Assembly: GCF_039649665.1 (NCBI RefSeq)
Contig: NZ_JBDJAW010000047.1
Span: forward strand, 1-56,764
DNA from: Microbispora sp. ZYX-F-249
GTDB taxonomy: Bacteria; Actinomycetota; Actinomycetes; Streptosporangiales; Streptosporangiaceae
Direction: 5' to 3'
DNA length: 56,764 nt
In this document: one piece after another, positions 34,635 to 43,556 of the stretch
How the letters are laid out: the number at the start of each line of letters is the position of its first letter
How positions within the stretch are numbered: position 1 is the first letter of the stretch
Position numbers and translations under genes: made by a program
The notes under the pieces: generated by a model
What the model was told of the DNA's origin: nothing
The model's input: only the letters and a program-made list of their open reading frames with translations
Databases searched by the model: none

Positions 34635-36553
34635 GGACGGATCTGCTCGGGCTCACGACGGACTCCCTCGCCGCGCTCACCAATCGCGGCCTGGTCAAAC
34701 GAGCCGGCAAGGAGGCCGCGCCGGAGCTCCGCACCGACCCCGACGGCACCGTGCACGGCAGCTTCTCCGACGGCCCGGCCACGACCCTGCCTCCCGGCGG
34801 CCTCGACGCGGCCCGTTGCACCTGCGGCGCCGCAGGCGTCTGCCGGCACGTCATCGGGGTGATCCTCGCCTATCAACGCCTGTCCGCCGAGGCTCCCCCG
34901 GCGCCCCTGCCCTGGTCACCGGGGCAGGTGACCGACGACGAACTCACCGACAAGATCGGTGCCCGGCTGATGGCCGCCGCCCGCCGTACGGAGAGAGCCG
35001 GCTTCACCGCGCGGGTCCGCCGGGCGACCTCCGCCGACCCGGTGCCGCAGGTGGAGCTGGCCACCGCGACGGTGCGCTTCCTGGTCCCCGGCGATCTCGG
35101 GTTCGTCCACACGGACGCCGTCGCCGGCAGCCGCGACGACGTCATCGCCCTGGCGGTGTGGGCGTTCCGGGTCGCCGACGCGCTGTTCCCCGGCGTCCCG
35201 GAAGTGCGGGTCGACGTCGGCGGCCGGGCCGAGTCCGGCGCCGGATCCGGGCTGGAGCGGGCCCTGGGTCTGGCCGGCACGGTTCTGCGCGAGGGCGCAG
35301 CGCATCTCGGTGAGGGCCTCGACGCCACCATCGCCGACGTGCGGCGCCACCTGGACGCGGCCGGGCTGCGCTGGCCGCTGCTGGCCGTCGGCGACCTCGC
35401 CGAACAGCTCACCTCCTACCGCGACCGTGGCGCCCACTACCGTCCCGAGCTGCTCGCGAGTCACATCGCGGAACTACATGCCCGGCATCGGACGGTGACG
35501 CGGCCGGACGCCACTCCGCGCGGCAGCGTGCTCGGCACCGCCGAGGCCGCCGAGACGCCGTTGCGCCGGGCCCGGCTGGAGAGCCTCGGCTGCCGCGTCC
35601 GTGGCGTCGGCGGCCGGCGGATCGCCGAGGTCTACCTGGTCCACGGCGACAGTGCCATGGTGCTGGTACTCCGCCGTCAGTGGGACGGCGACGACGACGG
35701 CGCGGCGCTGGCACTGCGGCGGATCGGCACGTCCACGCTGGCCGCGCTGGCCACCGGCACCCTGGTCACGGAGTCCGCTGTCCGCAGCGCCAGCCGTACG
35801 GTGCGGCTGGCCGGTGGACGGATCTCCAAGACGACGATCAGCCCGTCGCGGGGCGCGTGGGGTGAGCTGCCACCGTCTCTGGTGGTGACCGACTTCGCCG
35901 CCCTCGGCCGTGAGCTCGACGCCCTCCCCCTCCGGCACGTCCGCCCGCGGGTGGAAGCGGAACTCGTCCGGGTCGTCGCCGTCGCCGGGGTGGAGGCCGT
36001 CACCTACGCGCCCGGAGACCAGCGTCTCGACGCCGTCATCGTCGACCGGGCGGGCAACACCGCCACCGTCAGGGCGACCCACACCGGTGCCGCCCCCGGA
36101 CGCCTCGACTCGCTGGCCGCCGTGCTCGCGGGCGAGGAGGGCGAACCGCGTCACCTCAGCGGGGTGGTCGGACGGACCGCGGGCGGCCTCGTCGTCGAAC
36201 CGCTCGGCCTGGCGGCAGGCGGCCGAGTCATCGCTCCCGACCTACAGCCGGCCGGGGAGAGCAGCAGGCTCGTGGTCGCCGAGGACGACCGGCACGAACC
36301 CCTCACCGCGGCCCTGATCGACACCCGGGATCTGCTCGCCGAAGTCGCTCATCACGGCCTGTCCCACCTGCCGCCGAGCTACGACGACCGGCTCGCCGCC
36401 GCGGCGGAGCGGTTGACCATGCTCGGACTGCACAGAATGGCGCAGGCCGTGACGGCCTTCGCGGCGAGGCGGACCCACGACTCCGAGGAGGCGGCCGAGC
36501 AGGCCTGGATCGACGCGTACCTGCGCCTGGACGTCGCCCTGGACCTGAGCTGA
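34631..36553 (+). CDS. SWIM zinc-finger protein (YehQ-like)
   Basis: A 640-residue protein. The SWIM zinc finger CxC...CxH is at Cys63, Cys65, Cys71 and His73 (RCTCGAAGVCRHVIG), preceded by an N-terminal leader, and the remainder is an alpha/beta region without recognisable motifs. SWIM fingers bind DNA or proteins. It is the last gene of the five-gene operon (ATGA overlap with the VWA gene), which matches YehQ in E. coli. Role unknown; it could direct the MoxR/VWA machine to a nucleic-acid or protein substrate. Confidence 0.88.
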   Translation: MRTDLLGLTTDSLAALTNRGLVKRAGKEAAPELRTDPDGTVHGSFSDGPATTLPPGGLDAARCTCGAAGVCRHVIGVILAYQRLSAEAPPAPLPWSPGQVTDDELTDKIGARLMAAARRTERAGFTARVRRATSADPVPQVELATATVRFLVPGDLGFVHTDAVAGSRDDVIALAVWAFRVADALFPGVPEVRVDVGGRAESGAGSGLERALGLAGTVLREGAAHLGEGLDATIADVRRHLDAAGLRWPLLAVGDLAEQLTSYRDRGAHYRPELLASHIAELHARHRTVTRPDATPRGSVLGTAEAAETPLRRARLESLGCRVRGVGGRRIAEVYLVHGDSAMVLVLRRQWDGDDDGAALALRRIGTSTLAALATGTLVTESAVRSASRTVRLAGGRISKTTISPSRGAWGELPPSLVVTDFAALGRELDALPLRHVRPRVEAELVRVVAVAGVEAVTYAPGDQRLDAVIVDRAGNTATVRATHTGAAPGRLDSLAAVLAGEEGEPRHLSGVVGRTAGGLVVEPLGLAAGGRVIAPDLQPAGESSRLVVAEDDRHEPLTAALIDTRDLLAEVAHHGLSHLPPSYDDRLAAAAERLTMLGLHRMAQAVTAFAARRTHDSEEAAEQAWIDAYLRLDVALDLS

Positions 36554-36848
36554 CCGATATGGGGGGCTTGCCCTGTCCGGCAGCGAGCAGTCGCGTGACG
36601 CCTTCAAGCCGAAGGCCGGAGCGCTGCGGACGATTCCTTGCTGGCGACTCCCCCGGAGACCTGGGCAGCGAGCGCCCGGCACATGACGTGTGTCCCCCGC
36701 GCGAGCTACCGGCGAATGTCCACTGAGCGGTGACGATCTCGGACCGCGTGATCCGTAGCGTTACGACGCAGCCACGGCGCTCCGTCGCTTTCCCCGCCGC
36801 ATCGCCGTGCGCGTCACTTCCTCGTCGACTCCCTCACTGGAGGACCTC
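36554..36848. other. 295-bp intergenic region
   Basis: Between the SWIM gene and the lipoprotein gene. No ORF, repeat or hairpin that I could support was found; GGAGGA just before 36849 is the ribosome site of the next gene. Confidence 0.5.
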
Positions 36849-37763
36849 ATGCTCCGCAGAACCAGGACATCTCTTGTGGCGGCACTGTGCTGCACCGTGC
36901 TCGGCGCGGGGGTCGCCGGCTGCGGCGGCGACGCGCTGGAGAACTGGGACCCCTTGGCCTCCGCCTCACGGACGCCCGGCGCCACCCCGATCTCCGGGAC
37001 CGAGAAGATCGACGTCGCGGGCCGGTCGGTGAACGTGTCCTGTTCGGGCGATCCGGAGAAGGGCGGGCCGGTCGTCATCCTGATGCACGGGGCCGGCGAT
37101 GGGCTGGACAAGCTGGCCGGCATCCAGAAGACGCTGAGCGAGCGGAACCGGGTCTGTTCCTACGACCGGCTCGGCGCGGGCGCGAGTGACCAGCCGGAGG
37201 GCACCCAGAGCTTCGACGACACCGGCAAGATCCTCACCGGGGTGCTCGACCGCGTCGCCGGCGACAACCCGGTCGTCCTGGCCGGACACTCGCTGGGCGG
37301 GCTGATCGCCGCCAGGTACGCCCCCGAGCACCAGGACAGGGTCAAGGGGCTGGTCCTCATGGACGCCACCCCGCCCACCATGGCGAACGACATGACGAAG
37401 GCGATCCCCGAGTCCGCCACGGGCCCGGCGGCCGAGTTGCGCGCGCAGAACCTCGCGGTGTTCCAGGGCGAGAACCCGGAGAAGCTCGTCGTCCCCGACG
37501 GCAAGGTCCGTTCCGCCGGGAGCATCCCGGTGGAGGTGATCCAGCACGGGACGCCGTACCTCGCGGCCGTCCCCAAGTACGGGCCGCGTCTGGAGCAGGC
37601 GTGGGCCGCGGGCCAGCGCAAGTGGCTCGCGCTGTCCAGCGACGCCAAGCTGACCACGGCCGCGAAAAGCGGCCACTACATCTACGTCGACCAGCCCGAT
37701 GTCGCCGTCAAGGCCATCGAACGCGTCACCGCGCAGGCCGCGCGTCAAGCGCACGGTGAATAA
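36849..37763 (+). CDS. lipoprotein alpha/beta hydrolase
   Basis: A 304-residue exported lipoprotein. The signal peptide ends in a lipobox VAGC with Cys25. The alpha/beta hydrolase fold shows the oxyanion strand VVILMHGAGDGLDK, the nucleophile elbow GHSLGG, and a C-terminal GHY that can supply the catalytic His (KSGHYIYVDQPD). ATG 36849 follows TGGAGGA; a start 42 bases upstream is in frame but would put a charged stretch before the signal. Anchored outside the membrane, it may hydrolyse esters or lactones in the medium. No operon partner is evident. Confidence 0.9.
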   Translation: MLRRTRTSLVAALCCTVLGAGVAGCGGDALENWDPLASASRTPGATPISGTEKIDVAGRSVNVSCSGDPEKGGPVVILMHGAGDGLDKLAGIQKTLSERNRVCSYDRLGAGASDQPEGTQSFDDTGKILTGVLDRVAGDNPVVLAGHSLGGLIAARYAPEHQDRVKGLVLMDATPPTMANDMTKAIPESATGPAAELRAQNLAVFQGENPEKLVVPDGKVRSAGSIPVEVIQHGTPYLAAVPKYGPRLEQAWAAGQRKWLALSSDAKLTTAAKSGHYIYVDQPDVAVKAIERVTAQAARQAHGE

Positions 37764-37909
37764 CACACACCCCGGTGACTCGGGCCCGACGCCCGTCACG
37801 CCCTCGCCGCGCCGAACAGGGGCCGGCGCAGCCAGGCGATGAAGCAGTGGTCGCTCAGATGCGGGTTCCGGACCACCGGCCGGACGACCTGTCCGGCTCG
37901 CGGCGGGCG

Positions 37910-39382
37910 TCAGGAGGTGACGGGCGTCCGCGGCCGCAGCGAGATGTTCATCTGGGCGAACCACTGGCGCAGGCCCGGCACATGGGCGGGATCGGCCGCG
38001 ACCCGGGCGGCGTACTCCTCGACGTCGACCTCCTTGCCCGTCGCGTCGCGCAAGGTGGCGGGGCCGGTCCACGACAGCGTCCACCGGGCCCGGCCACTGC
38101 CGATCAGCACGCCCTCGACGGCGCGGGCGAGGACCTTGGCCACCAGGTCCGGCGACGGCCGCCACCCGAGGCGGACGAGCTCCTCGTGGAGGGCGGCGGC
38201 CTGGCCGCGGGCCAGCGCCTCCAGGGCGGCGTCCAGGGACGGCTCCGGCCCGCCGGCGATCCGCTGGCCGGCGGCCGACAGGTCCTTCAGCGCCTCGTCG
38301 TTGACGCCCACGTACATGCCCTGGGCCACCATCTCCTCCCAGGGCAGCGGGCGCAGCCGGAGCGCCTCCTCGGTCCAGAAGGTGTGCTCCACAGCGCGCG
38401 CGGCGACGGCGGGGTCCCGCAGGAGCGCCAGCGCGGGACGCGGATCGCGGGCGTGCGGGACGTCCTGCAGGACGGCGAGCGCGGCCAGCCGCTCCGGCAG
38501 GCTCGGGTGGGAGTCGTACGGCCCGGCATCCTCGCCGCCCCCGTCCGCCTGGGCGATCTCCGCCCGATGCACGTCGGCGAGGGCGTGGAAGCCGCCGAAC
38601 AGATCGGCCGGACGGCTGCCCGCCATGCCGGTCAGGCCGACGTACCTCTCCATGAACAGGTTCCAGACGTCCGCCGTGCCGTGCACCTTGCGCAGGGCGG
38701 TCCCGGCCGCCTCACGGCTCGCGACGGCGGCCGCGAACCGGTCGGCCTCCAGCTCCTGCCGCCGGGAGACGGCCTGGGAGACCCGCAGGAACAGCTTGGC
38801 GTACAAGGAGAAGAGCTTCTGGACGAAGGCGTGGTTACGCAGGGAGGCGACCGCCGCCAGCACGGCGATCCTGCCGCGATACACCGGTGCGCCCAGCCGC
38901 GTGTGCGCACCGCTGTAGTGGCCGAGCTCGTGCCCCAGCACCGCGCGCATCTCGTCCACCGAAAGCGTCATCAGCAGGGGCAGACCGACGTACATGACGC
39001 GTCGGCCCGCCCGCAGCCCGAGCCAGCTCGTGTCCTCCCGCACCGCCGCGTTCACCTCGGCGACCAGCCGGATCTCGTCCGGCGGGCGGGTCCCCACCCG
39101 TGCCGCCAGCTCCTCGACCGTCTGCCAGAGCACCGGCTCGTCCCCGCGGCCGACCGCGACGCCCGGCTCCTCCTGACGTCCGCGGCGGTTGACCAGGACG
39201 AGTCCGCGCAGCAGCGCCAGGGCGGCCAGGGTGAGCACGATCGCGATCTTCACGGAGCCCGCCGTGACGTGCCGCAGGGCGGCGACGTCGACGAGCACCG
39301 TGGCCCCGAACACGGCGGCTACCAGCACGTAGAAGCCCGCCAGCAGGCCGAACGCGATCGTCGCGCGCAAGGCGGTGACCAT
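37910..39382 (-). CDS. M48-family metallopeptidase, membrane-associated
   Basis: A 490-residue integral membrane zinc peptidase. Two N-terminal hydrophobic segments (residues 8-35 and 43-65) precede the catalytic domain with the HExxH motif HELGH at 151-155 and the third ligand in the RRQELEADRFAA region. M48 (HtpX/Ste24-type) enzymes degrade damaged or processed membrane proteins. The C-terminal third is unique. The ATG at 39382 has CCGGAG eight bases upstream. The downstream gene is far and it stands alone. A stress role is likely by family; no direct evidence here. Confidence 0.88.
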   Translation of the reverse strand: MVTALRATIAFGLLAGFYVLVAAVFGATVLVDVAALRHVTAGSVKIAIVLTLAALALLRGLVLVNRRGRQEEPGVAVGRGDEPVLWQTVEELAARVGTRPPDEIRLVAEVNAAVREDTSWLGLRAGRRVMYVGLPLLMTLSVDEMRAVLGHELGHYSGAHTRLGAPVYRGRIAVLAAVASLRNHAFVQKLFSLYAKLFLRVSQAVSRRQELEADRFAAAVASREAAGTALRKVHGTADVWNLFMERYVGLTGMAGSRPADLFGGFHALADVHRAEIAQADGGGEDAGPYDSHPSLPERLAALAVLQDVPHARDPRPALALLRDPAVAARAVEHTFWTEEALRLRPLPWEEMVAQGMYVGVNDEALKDLSAAGQRIAGGPEPSLDAALEALARGQAAALHEELVRLGWRPSPDLVAKVLARAVEGVLIGSGRARWTLSWTGPATLRDATGKEVDVEEYAARVAADPAHVPGLRQWFAQMNISLRPRTPVTS

Positions 39383-39551
39383 GTCATTACTCCGGAGGCG
39401 GTGGGGACGGGAGGCCGAAATTAACGGATCTTGTCGAATTTGTCATCCGGAGTACGAAAGACCGCGGGGCCCGCACCTGCCCAGGGCGGAGACGCGTCAC
39501 CGGTCGTCCCGCTCGGCGTCAGCAGCGGAGGAGCGGCACGGACGCTCCGCG

Positions 39552-40286
39552 TCAGGCCGGAGCGAGGACGCAGAACTCGTTGCCCTCCGGGTCGGCGAGG
39601 ACGATCCACGAGACCTCGCCCTGGCCGACGTCGGCGGGCGTCGCGCCGAGGGCCCGCAGCCGGGCCGCCTCCGCCGCCTGATCGTCGCCGGGGCGGGGCA
39701 GCACGTCGAGATGGACGCGGGTCCACACCGGCGTCGCACCGGGCGTCGTGCGGACGAACTCGAGGTACGGCCCGACCCCCTCGGCCGAACGCAGCCGCGC
39801 GTAGTCGTCGGTGATTTCGTGCAGCGTCCAGTCCACCGCCTCGGCCCAGAACCGGGCCATGGCCCGCGGGTCGGCGCAGGCGACCACGACCGCGGCGATC
39901 GGCCCGGTGTCGCGGTAGACCTCCCGGGGCTCCAGCACGCAGAACACGTTGCCCTCCGGATCGGCCATCACCGTCCACGGGACCTCGCCCTGGCCCACGT
40001 CGGCGGGCGTGGCACCGAGCTCCTTCAGCCGCGCCACCAACTCCGCCTGATGAGCCGCGGAAGCGGTGGCCAGGTCGAGGTGCACGCGGTATCGCACCGT
40101 CTCGGGATCCGGCACGGCGACGACACAGACGGCGAGGCAGTCAGGCCAGACGGAGCCCACGGGCCCGACCCCTGTCACAGCGGGTCCCTCGCTGAACACA
40201 CCCCAGCCGAGCGCCTCCGCCCAGAACCGGCCGAGCGCCGAGCTGTCCCGGGCTTTAACATTCACCAGACCAAGTCGCAGCGCCAC
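39552..40286 (-). CDS. VOC-family protein with two glyoxalase-like domains
   Basis: A 244-residue protein with two tandem vicinal-oxygen-chelate modules (residues about 1-118 and 122-244). Each has ARFWAEA(L/V)xW near its start and ends in ...VMADPEGNVFCVL and ...VLADPEGNEFCVL. The second module ends the protein. This subgroup (PF18029-like) often serves in antibiotic resistance or unknown metabolism. The GTG at 40286 gives a natural start VALRLGLVNVKARD; upstream in-frame sequence overlaps the kinase stop region. It lies 74 bases downstream of the kinase on the same strand and may be read from the same transcript. Confidence 0.8.
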   Translation of the reverse strand: MALRLGLVNVKARDSSALGRFWAEALGWGVFSEGPAVTGVGPVGSVWPDCLAVCVVAVPDPETVRYRVHLDLATASAAHQAELVARLKELGATPADVGQGEVPWTVMADPEGNVFCVLEPREVYRDTGPIAAVVVACADPRAMARFWAEAVDWTLHEITDDYARLRSAEGVGPYLEFVRTTPGATPVWTRVHLDVLPRPGDDQAAEAARLRALGATPADVGQGEVSWIVLADPEGNEFCVLAPA

Positions 40287-40360
40287 GCCGCCCACCCTAG
40301 ATCGGCCGCGGACCCCGCGCAGCTCCGGCTCGAGCGGGCAGAAGATCCGGTTCGTAACGG

Positions 40361-41965
40361 TCAGTCCCTGACCAGGAGGCCCCGGAAGGTGACGTCGCCC
40401 TCGTCGCCGTCCCATCGGTAGGCGAGTCCTTCGCCGTCCTGGATCAGGGTGACTCTGCCCGCGGCGCACGCGTCCAGCCGGAAGACCAGTGCCGTGCCGG
40501 AGCTACGGGTCAGCGTCAGGCTTCCCCGGCAGGAGTTGTTGGTGTCCTTCCAGCTTCCGGTGCGCGTGCCCGGTTCCAGCACGATCTGGACGTCGGTCTC
40601 GCTGGTTCCCACGAGCTGGTCGGGCTCCAGATGGCCACCCCAGGTGCCGGCGAACGCGGCCGGAACCGTCCCGCCCGGCGTGGTCGACGGCACGGGAGCG
40701 GCCTTCGGAGTCGTCGTGGCGTCCCCCGCGGTGTCGCCCGTCGTCGCGGTGTCGTCGGTCGTCGCCGTGTCGTCCGTCGTCGCGGTGTCGTCCTGCCCCG
40801 CGCCGTCGCCGTAGTCTGTGACGCTTTCCTCCGGCGTGGCGTCGGCGGGCGGCGCGGGTGAGCCGGCGGTGCGCGAGACGGTCGTCGTCGGGGCGGTGTG
40901 CGGCGAGCCGGCGGCCGTGCCGCCGGACAGCAGGCGCGGTCCCAGCAGCGCGGCGGTGACCGACACCGCGGCCACGGCGGCCACCACCCCGGCGACGATC
41001 CCGGCGCGGGAAGGCTGCCTGCGGCCGCCCGCCTCGGTGGTCTCCGGGCCCGACGGGACCGTTCCGGCCGAGCCGGGAGCCGGGAAGGCCGGGAGGATCG
41101 CGGTCGTCCCGGCCTGCCGTACGCCCTCCGGCCTGGTGGCCGCCGCGGCCGCGCCCGCCTGAAGCGGGTCGGGTGCGGACCCGACGAGTTCCAGCAGCAG
41201 GTCGCGGGAGGCCGGCCGGTGCGCGGGGTCCTTGGCGAGGCATCGTTCGACCACCCCGCGCAGCGACCGGGGCAGTGCCGACGTGTCGGGCTCCGCGGTC
41301 AGGATCCGATGCATGACGGCGGGGACGCCGGCGGCGCCGAACGCCGCGCGGCCCGTGGCGGCGAAGACGATCGTGGCTCCCCAGGCGAACACGTCGCAGG
41401 CGGGCGTGGCCGGGTCCCCGGCGATCTGTTCGGGAGCGAGGTAGGCCGGGGTGCCGACCGGGCCCGCGGTGATCGTGTCACTCGCGCCGTGCCTGGCGAT
41501 GCCGAAGTCCACCACCCGGGGGCCGTCCGGCCCCAGCAGCACGTTGGCCGGCTTGAAGTCCCGATGCACGATCCCGGCCGCGTGAATGGCCGCCAGCGCC
41601 GTGGCCGTGCCGACCGCGAGGCGTTCCAACTCACCGCCCCGCAGCGGACCGCCCGAGTCGACCCGCTGCTGCAGAGACGGCCCGTCGATGAACTCGCTCA
41701 CCACGTACGGCATCCGCCCGTCGACCACCGCCGTCAGCACCCTCGCGGTGCAGAAGGGCGCGACTTCGCGCATCGCGTCGAGCTCGCGGACCAGCCGCTC
41801 CCTCACCGGCGAGTCGAGCCCCGACTTGAGCACCTTCACCGCGACCGGTTCCCCGCGCGGCGACCGGCCGAGGAACACCACCCCCTGCCCGCCCTCGCCG
41901 AGCCGTCCGCCGAGTGTGAACTCACCCAGGACGCGCGGGTCGTCGGGCTCCAGAGGAGTGACCAT
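40361..41965 (-). CDS. transmembrane Ser/Thr protein kinase
   Basis: A 534-residue PknB-type kinase. The glycine loop LGEGGQGVV, the ATP-binding Lys44 (VAVKVL), the catalytic loop HRDFKPANVLL, VDFGIAR and the activation end GTPAYLAPEQ are all intact. A transmembrane helix is at about 320-345 (AGIVAGVVAAVAAVSVTAALLG), after which Thr/Asp-rich repeats (TTDDTA, 410-430) link to a C-terminal extracytoplasmic domain of about 100 residues (TWGGHLEPDQLVG...RDVTFRG style ends, lipocalin-like by eye). Kinases of this layout sense extracellular cues through the outer domain. The start is the ATG at 41965. Confidence 0.9.
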   Translation of the reverse strand: MVTPLEPDDPRVLGEFTLGGRLGEGGQGVVFLGRSPRGEPVAVKVLKSGLDSPVRERLVRELDAMREVAPFCTARVLTAVVDGRMPYVVSEFIDGPSLQQRVDSGGPLRGGELERLAVGTATALAAIHAAGIVHRDFKPANVLLGPDGPRVVDFGIARHGASDTITAGPVGTPAYLAPEQIAGDPATPACDVFAWGATIVFAATGRAAFGAAGVPAVMHRILTAEPDTSALPRSLRGVVERCLAKDPAHRPASRDLLLELVGSAPDPLQAGAAAAATRPEGVRQAGTTAILPAFPAPGSAGTVPSGPETTEAGGRRQPSRAGIVAGVVAAVAAVSVTAALLGPRLLSGGTAAGSPHTAPTTTVSRTAGSPAPPADATPEESVTDYGDGAGQDDTATTDDTATTDDTATTGDTAGDATTTPKAAPVPSTTPGGTVPAAFAGTWGGHLEPDQLVGTSETDVQIVLEPGTRTGSWKDTNNSCRGSLTLTRSSGTALVFRLDACAAGRVTLIQDGEGLAYRWDGDEGDVTFRGLLVRD

Positions 41966-42141
41966 GGCACCGAACCCTAGCGACGCGGAGGCGCGGTCCG
42001 GTATGCCTCACGACGACCGGACGCCGGCCACGGAGACGAGCCCACGCCACTCCGTGTCGCCCGGACAGACTCTCATCGAGCACCTCCGCGGCCCTCCTCC
42101 GGACGGCACGTCGTGACGTCGTCGAGCCCTGATCGGGGAGG

Positions 42142-42936
42142 TCACGCATCCTCCGGCAGCGGCTCGCCGGTCTCCAGCAGCGACTTCAGGCTCGCCACCA
42201 CGTTCGGCCAGCCGTGGCTGACCATCTCGGCCATGCTCGATCCGGGCTCGAAGCCGTCGTGCACGACGGTGAGCTTCACGACCTGCGCGGCGGCCTCCTC
42301 GATCGTGAAGGTGACCTTCGAGCGGGCCTCGCCCGACAGCCGGGCGAGCAACTCCTCGTCCCAGCCGAAGCGCTTGGCGAGCTCCGGGGTGATGGCGTGC
42401 CAGGTGTAGGAGAGCCGGCTGTAGGGTTCGGCCTCCAGCACGACCTGCTCCGGGTCGCTGATCAGCACGCCGTGGTTGTCCCAGGTCATCGGTGAGCCGA
42501 CGGACCAGTCCGTGGTGAACTCCGTGGCCCAGTAGCGGCGGGTGAAGGCGGGCTCGGTCAGCGCCTGCCAGAGCTTCTGCGGCGTGGTGCGGATGTAGGT
42601 GGTGTAGACGAAGGTCGGCGCGTCCATCGGGGTCTCCTCGAGGGCGAGTTTCAGGTCCGCCAGGGCTTGCACCCTGGCCCGGTCGTAGCGGCTGATCCAC
42701 CGATGGGCGATCTCGTGCACGGGCGCGGCGTTGAGGTAGTGCAGCTTCTCCCGGCCCCGCCGTACGGTGGCGACGAGCCCGGCCTCCTCCAGCACCGCGA
42801 GGTGCTTGCTGACGGACTGCCTGGTCATGTCGAGTCCGGCGCACAGCTCGCGCAGCGTCTGCCCGTTGCGGGCGTTGAGCGAGTCGAGCAGCGCGCGCCG
42901 GCTCGGATCGGCCAGCGCCTTGAACACCTCGTCCAT
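42142..42936 (-). CDS. ArsR-HTH / SRPBCC (AHSA1-like) fusion regulator
   Basis: A 264-residue fusion. The N-terminal winged helix (about 1-95) has ALADPSRRALLDSL and TRQSVSKHLAVLEEAGLV, the SRPBCC part (about 105-255) is recognisable by RTTPQKLWQALTEPAFTRRYW and the C-terminal VVHDGFEPGSSMAEMVSHGWPNV. Such fusions sense small hydrophobic ligands in the START-like cavity, or arise from a regulator fused to its own target gene. The ATG at 42936 was chosen over an in-frame start 66 bases upstream because MDEVFKALADPSRR is the standard start and a GAGGG site precedes it. An autoregulatory operator covers its promoter. Confidence 0.87.
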   Translation of the reverse strand: MDEVFKALADPSRRALLDSLNARNGQTLRELCAGLDMTRQSVSKHLAVLEEAGLVATVRRGREKLHYLNAAPVHEIAHRWISRYDRARVQALADLKLALEETPMDAPTFVYTTYIRTTPQKLWQALTEPAFTRRYWATEFTTDWSVGSPMTWDNHGVLISDPEQVVLEAEPYSRLSYTWHAITPELAKRFGWDEELLARLSGEARSKVTFTIEEAAAQVVKLTVVHDGFEPGSSMAEMVSHGWPNVVASLKSLLETGEPLPEDA

Positions 42937-42981
42937 GCCCGCCCTCGTACCCGGGTTGCCGTCCACGATATGCAGCCTTTC

Positions 42982-43021
42982 GGTTGCCTGTAAGTTAGGC
43001 AACCAGATGGTTGCCTGTCAA
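42982..43021 (-). promoter_or_regulatory. promoter with operator inside the -35/-10 spacer
   Basis: Reading the minus strand, TTGACA (43021-43016) and TAACTT (42997-42992) are 18 bases apart. The spacer is the palindrome GGCAACC-N4-GGTTGCC (42998-43015) and a further GGTTGCCT half-site lies at 42982-42989. A repressor bound there would block RNA polymerase directly; the ArsR-SRPBCC protein is the obvious candidate. Confidence 0.75.
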
Positions 43022-43556
43022 GAGACGCGGCCACGCCGCACCTCCGCCAAAGAGGCGCACACGCACCACCGGACGGTCACGCTTCCGGCCCCGCCCGCAG
43101 GACGGTGGAATGTGATTCACGGATGAAAGTTTCATCGGGGATGTGATTCATCACCGCTGAGCGACCGCGCCGCTAGACATCAGTCGGCATACGTCATACG
43201 TTTCGTCTCGAAATGGCAGCGCCACGTCTGCCACAGATCCTTAGGGCGTGTTATGAGGCGACCTCGCGCGCCGGCGGCGTGACCCTCGTCAAATACTCGG
43301 TGCGCAGCTCTCCCGCGGTGAGGACACTCGGCCTTCCCGACGGCGAGCCTGCCGAGGCCCACGCTCTACGGCGATCGCCGCGCATGGGTGAGGGCGGCCG
43401 GCCCCTCGGCCCGCAACGGCGCACGGCCCGCCGATCGATGTCCGCAACTGCACGACAAGGCGCCACGTCCGCGCAATGCACACCCCGATGGATTCCTGCC
43501 AGGGCGGGGTGATTTCGCGGCGGAAATCTGCTCGGAACCAGCGAAAGGAACAGAGC
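43022..43556. other. intergenic region upstream of the beta-helix gene
   Basis: Contains two direct copies of TGTGATTCA (43111-43119 and 43142-43150) flanking the palindrome GATGAAAGTTTCATC (43122-43136). No gene-like frame is credible. This is probably the control region of the ricin/beta-helix gene. Confidence 0.5.
43122..43136. promoter_or_regulatory. GATGAAAGTTTCATC palindrome
   Basis: A 15-base palindrome with one central base. It shares the core GAAAGTTTC with the sites at 15793 and 15970 and lies 420 bases before the secreted beta-helix gene, flanked on both sides by TGTGATTCA. Confidence 0.55.
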
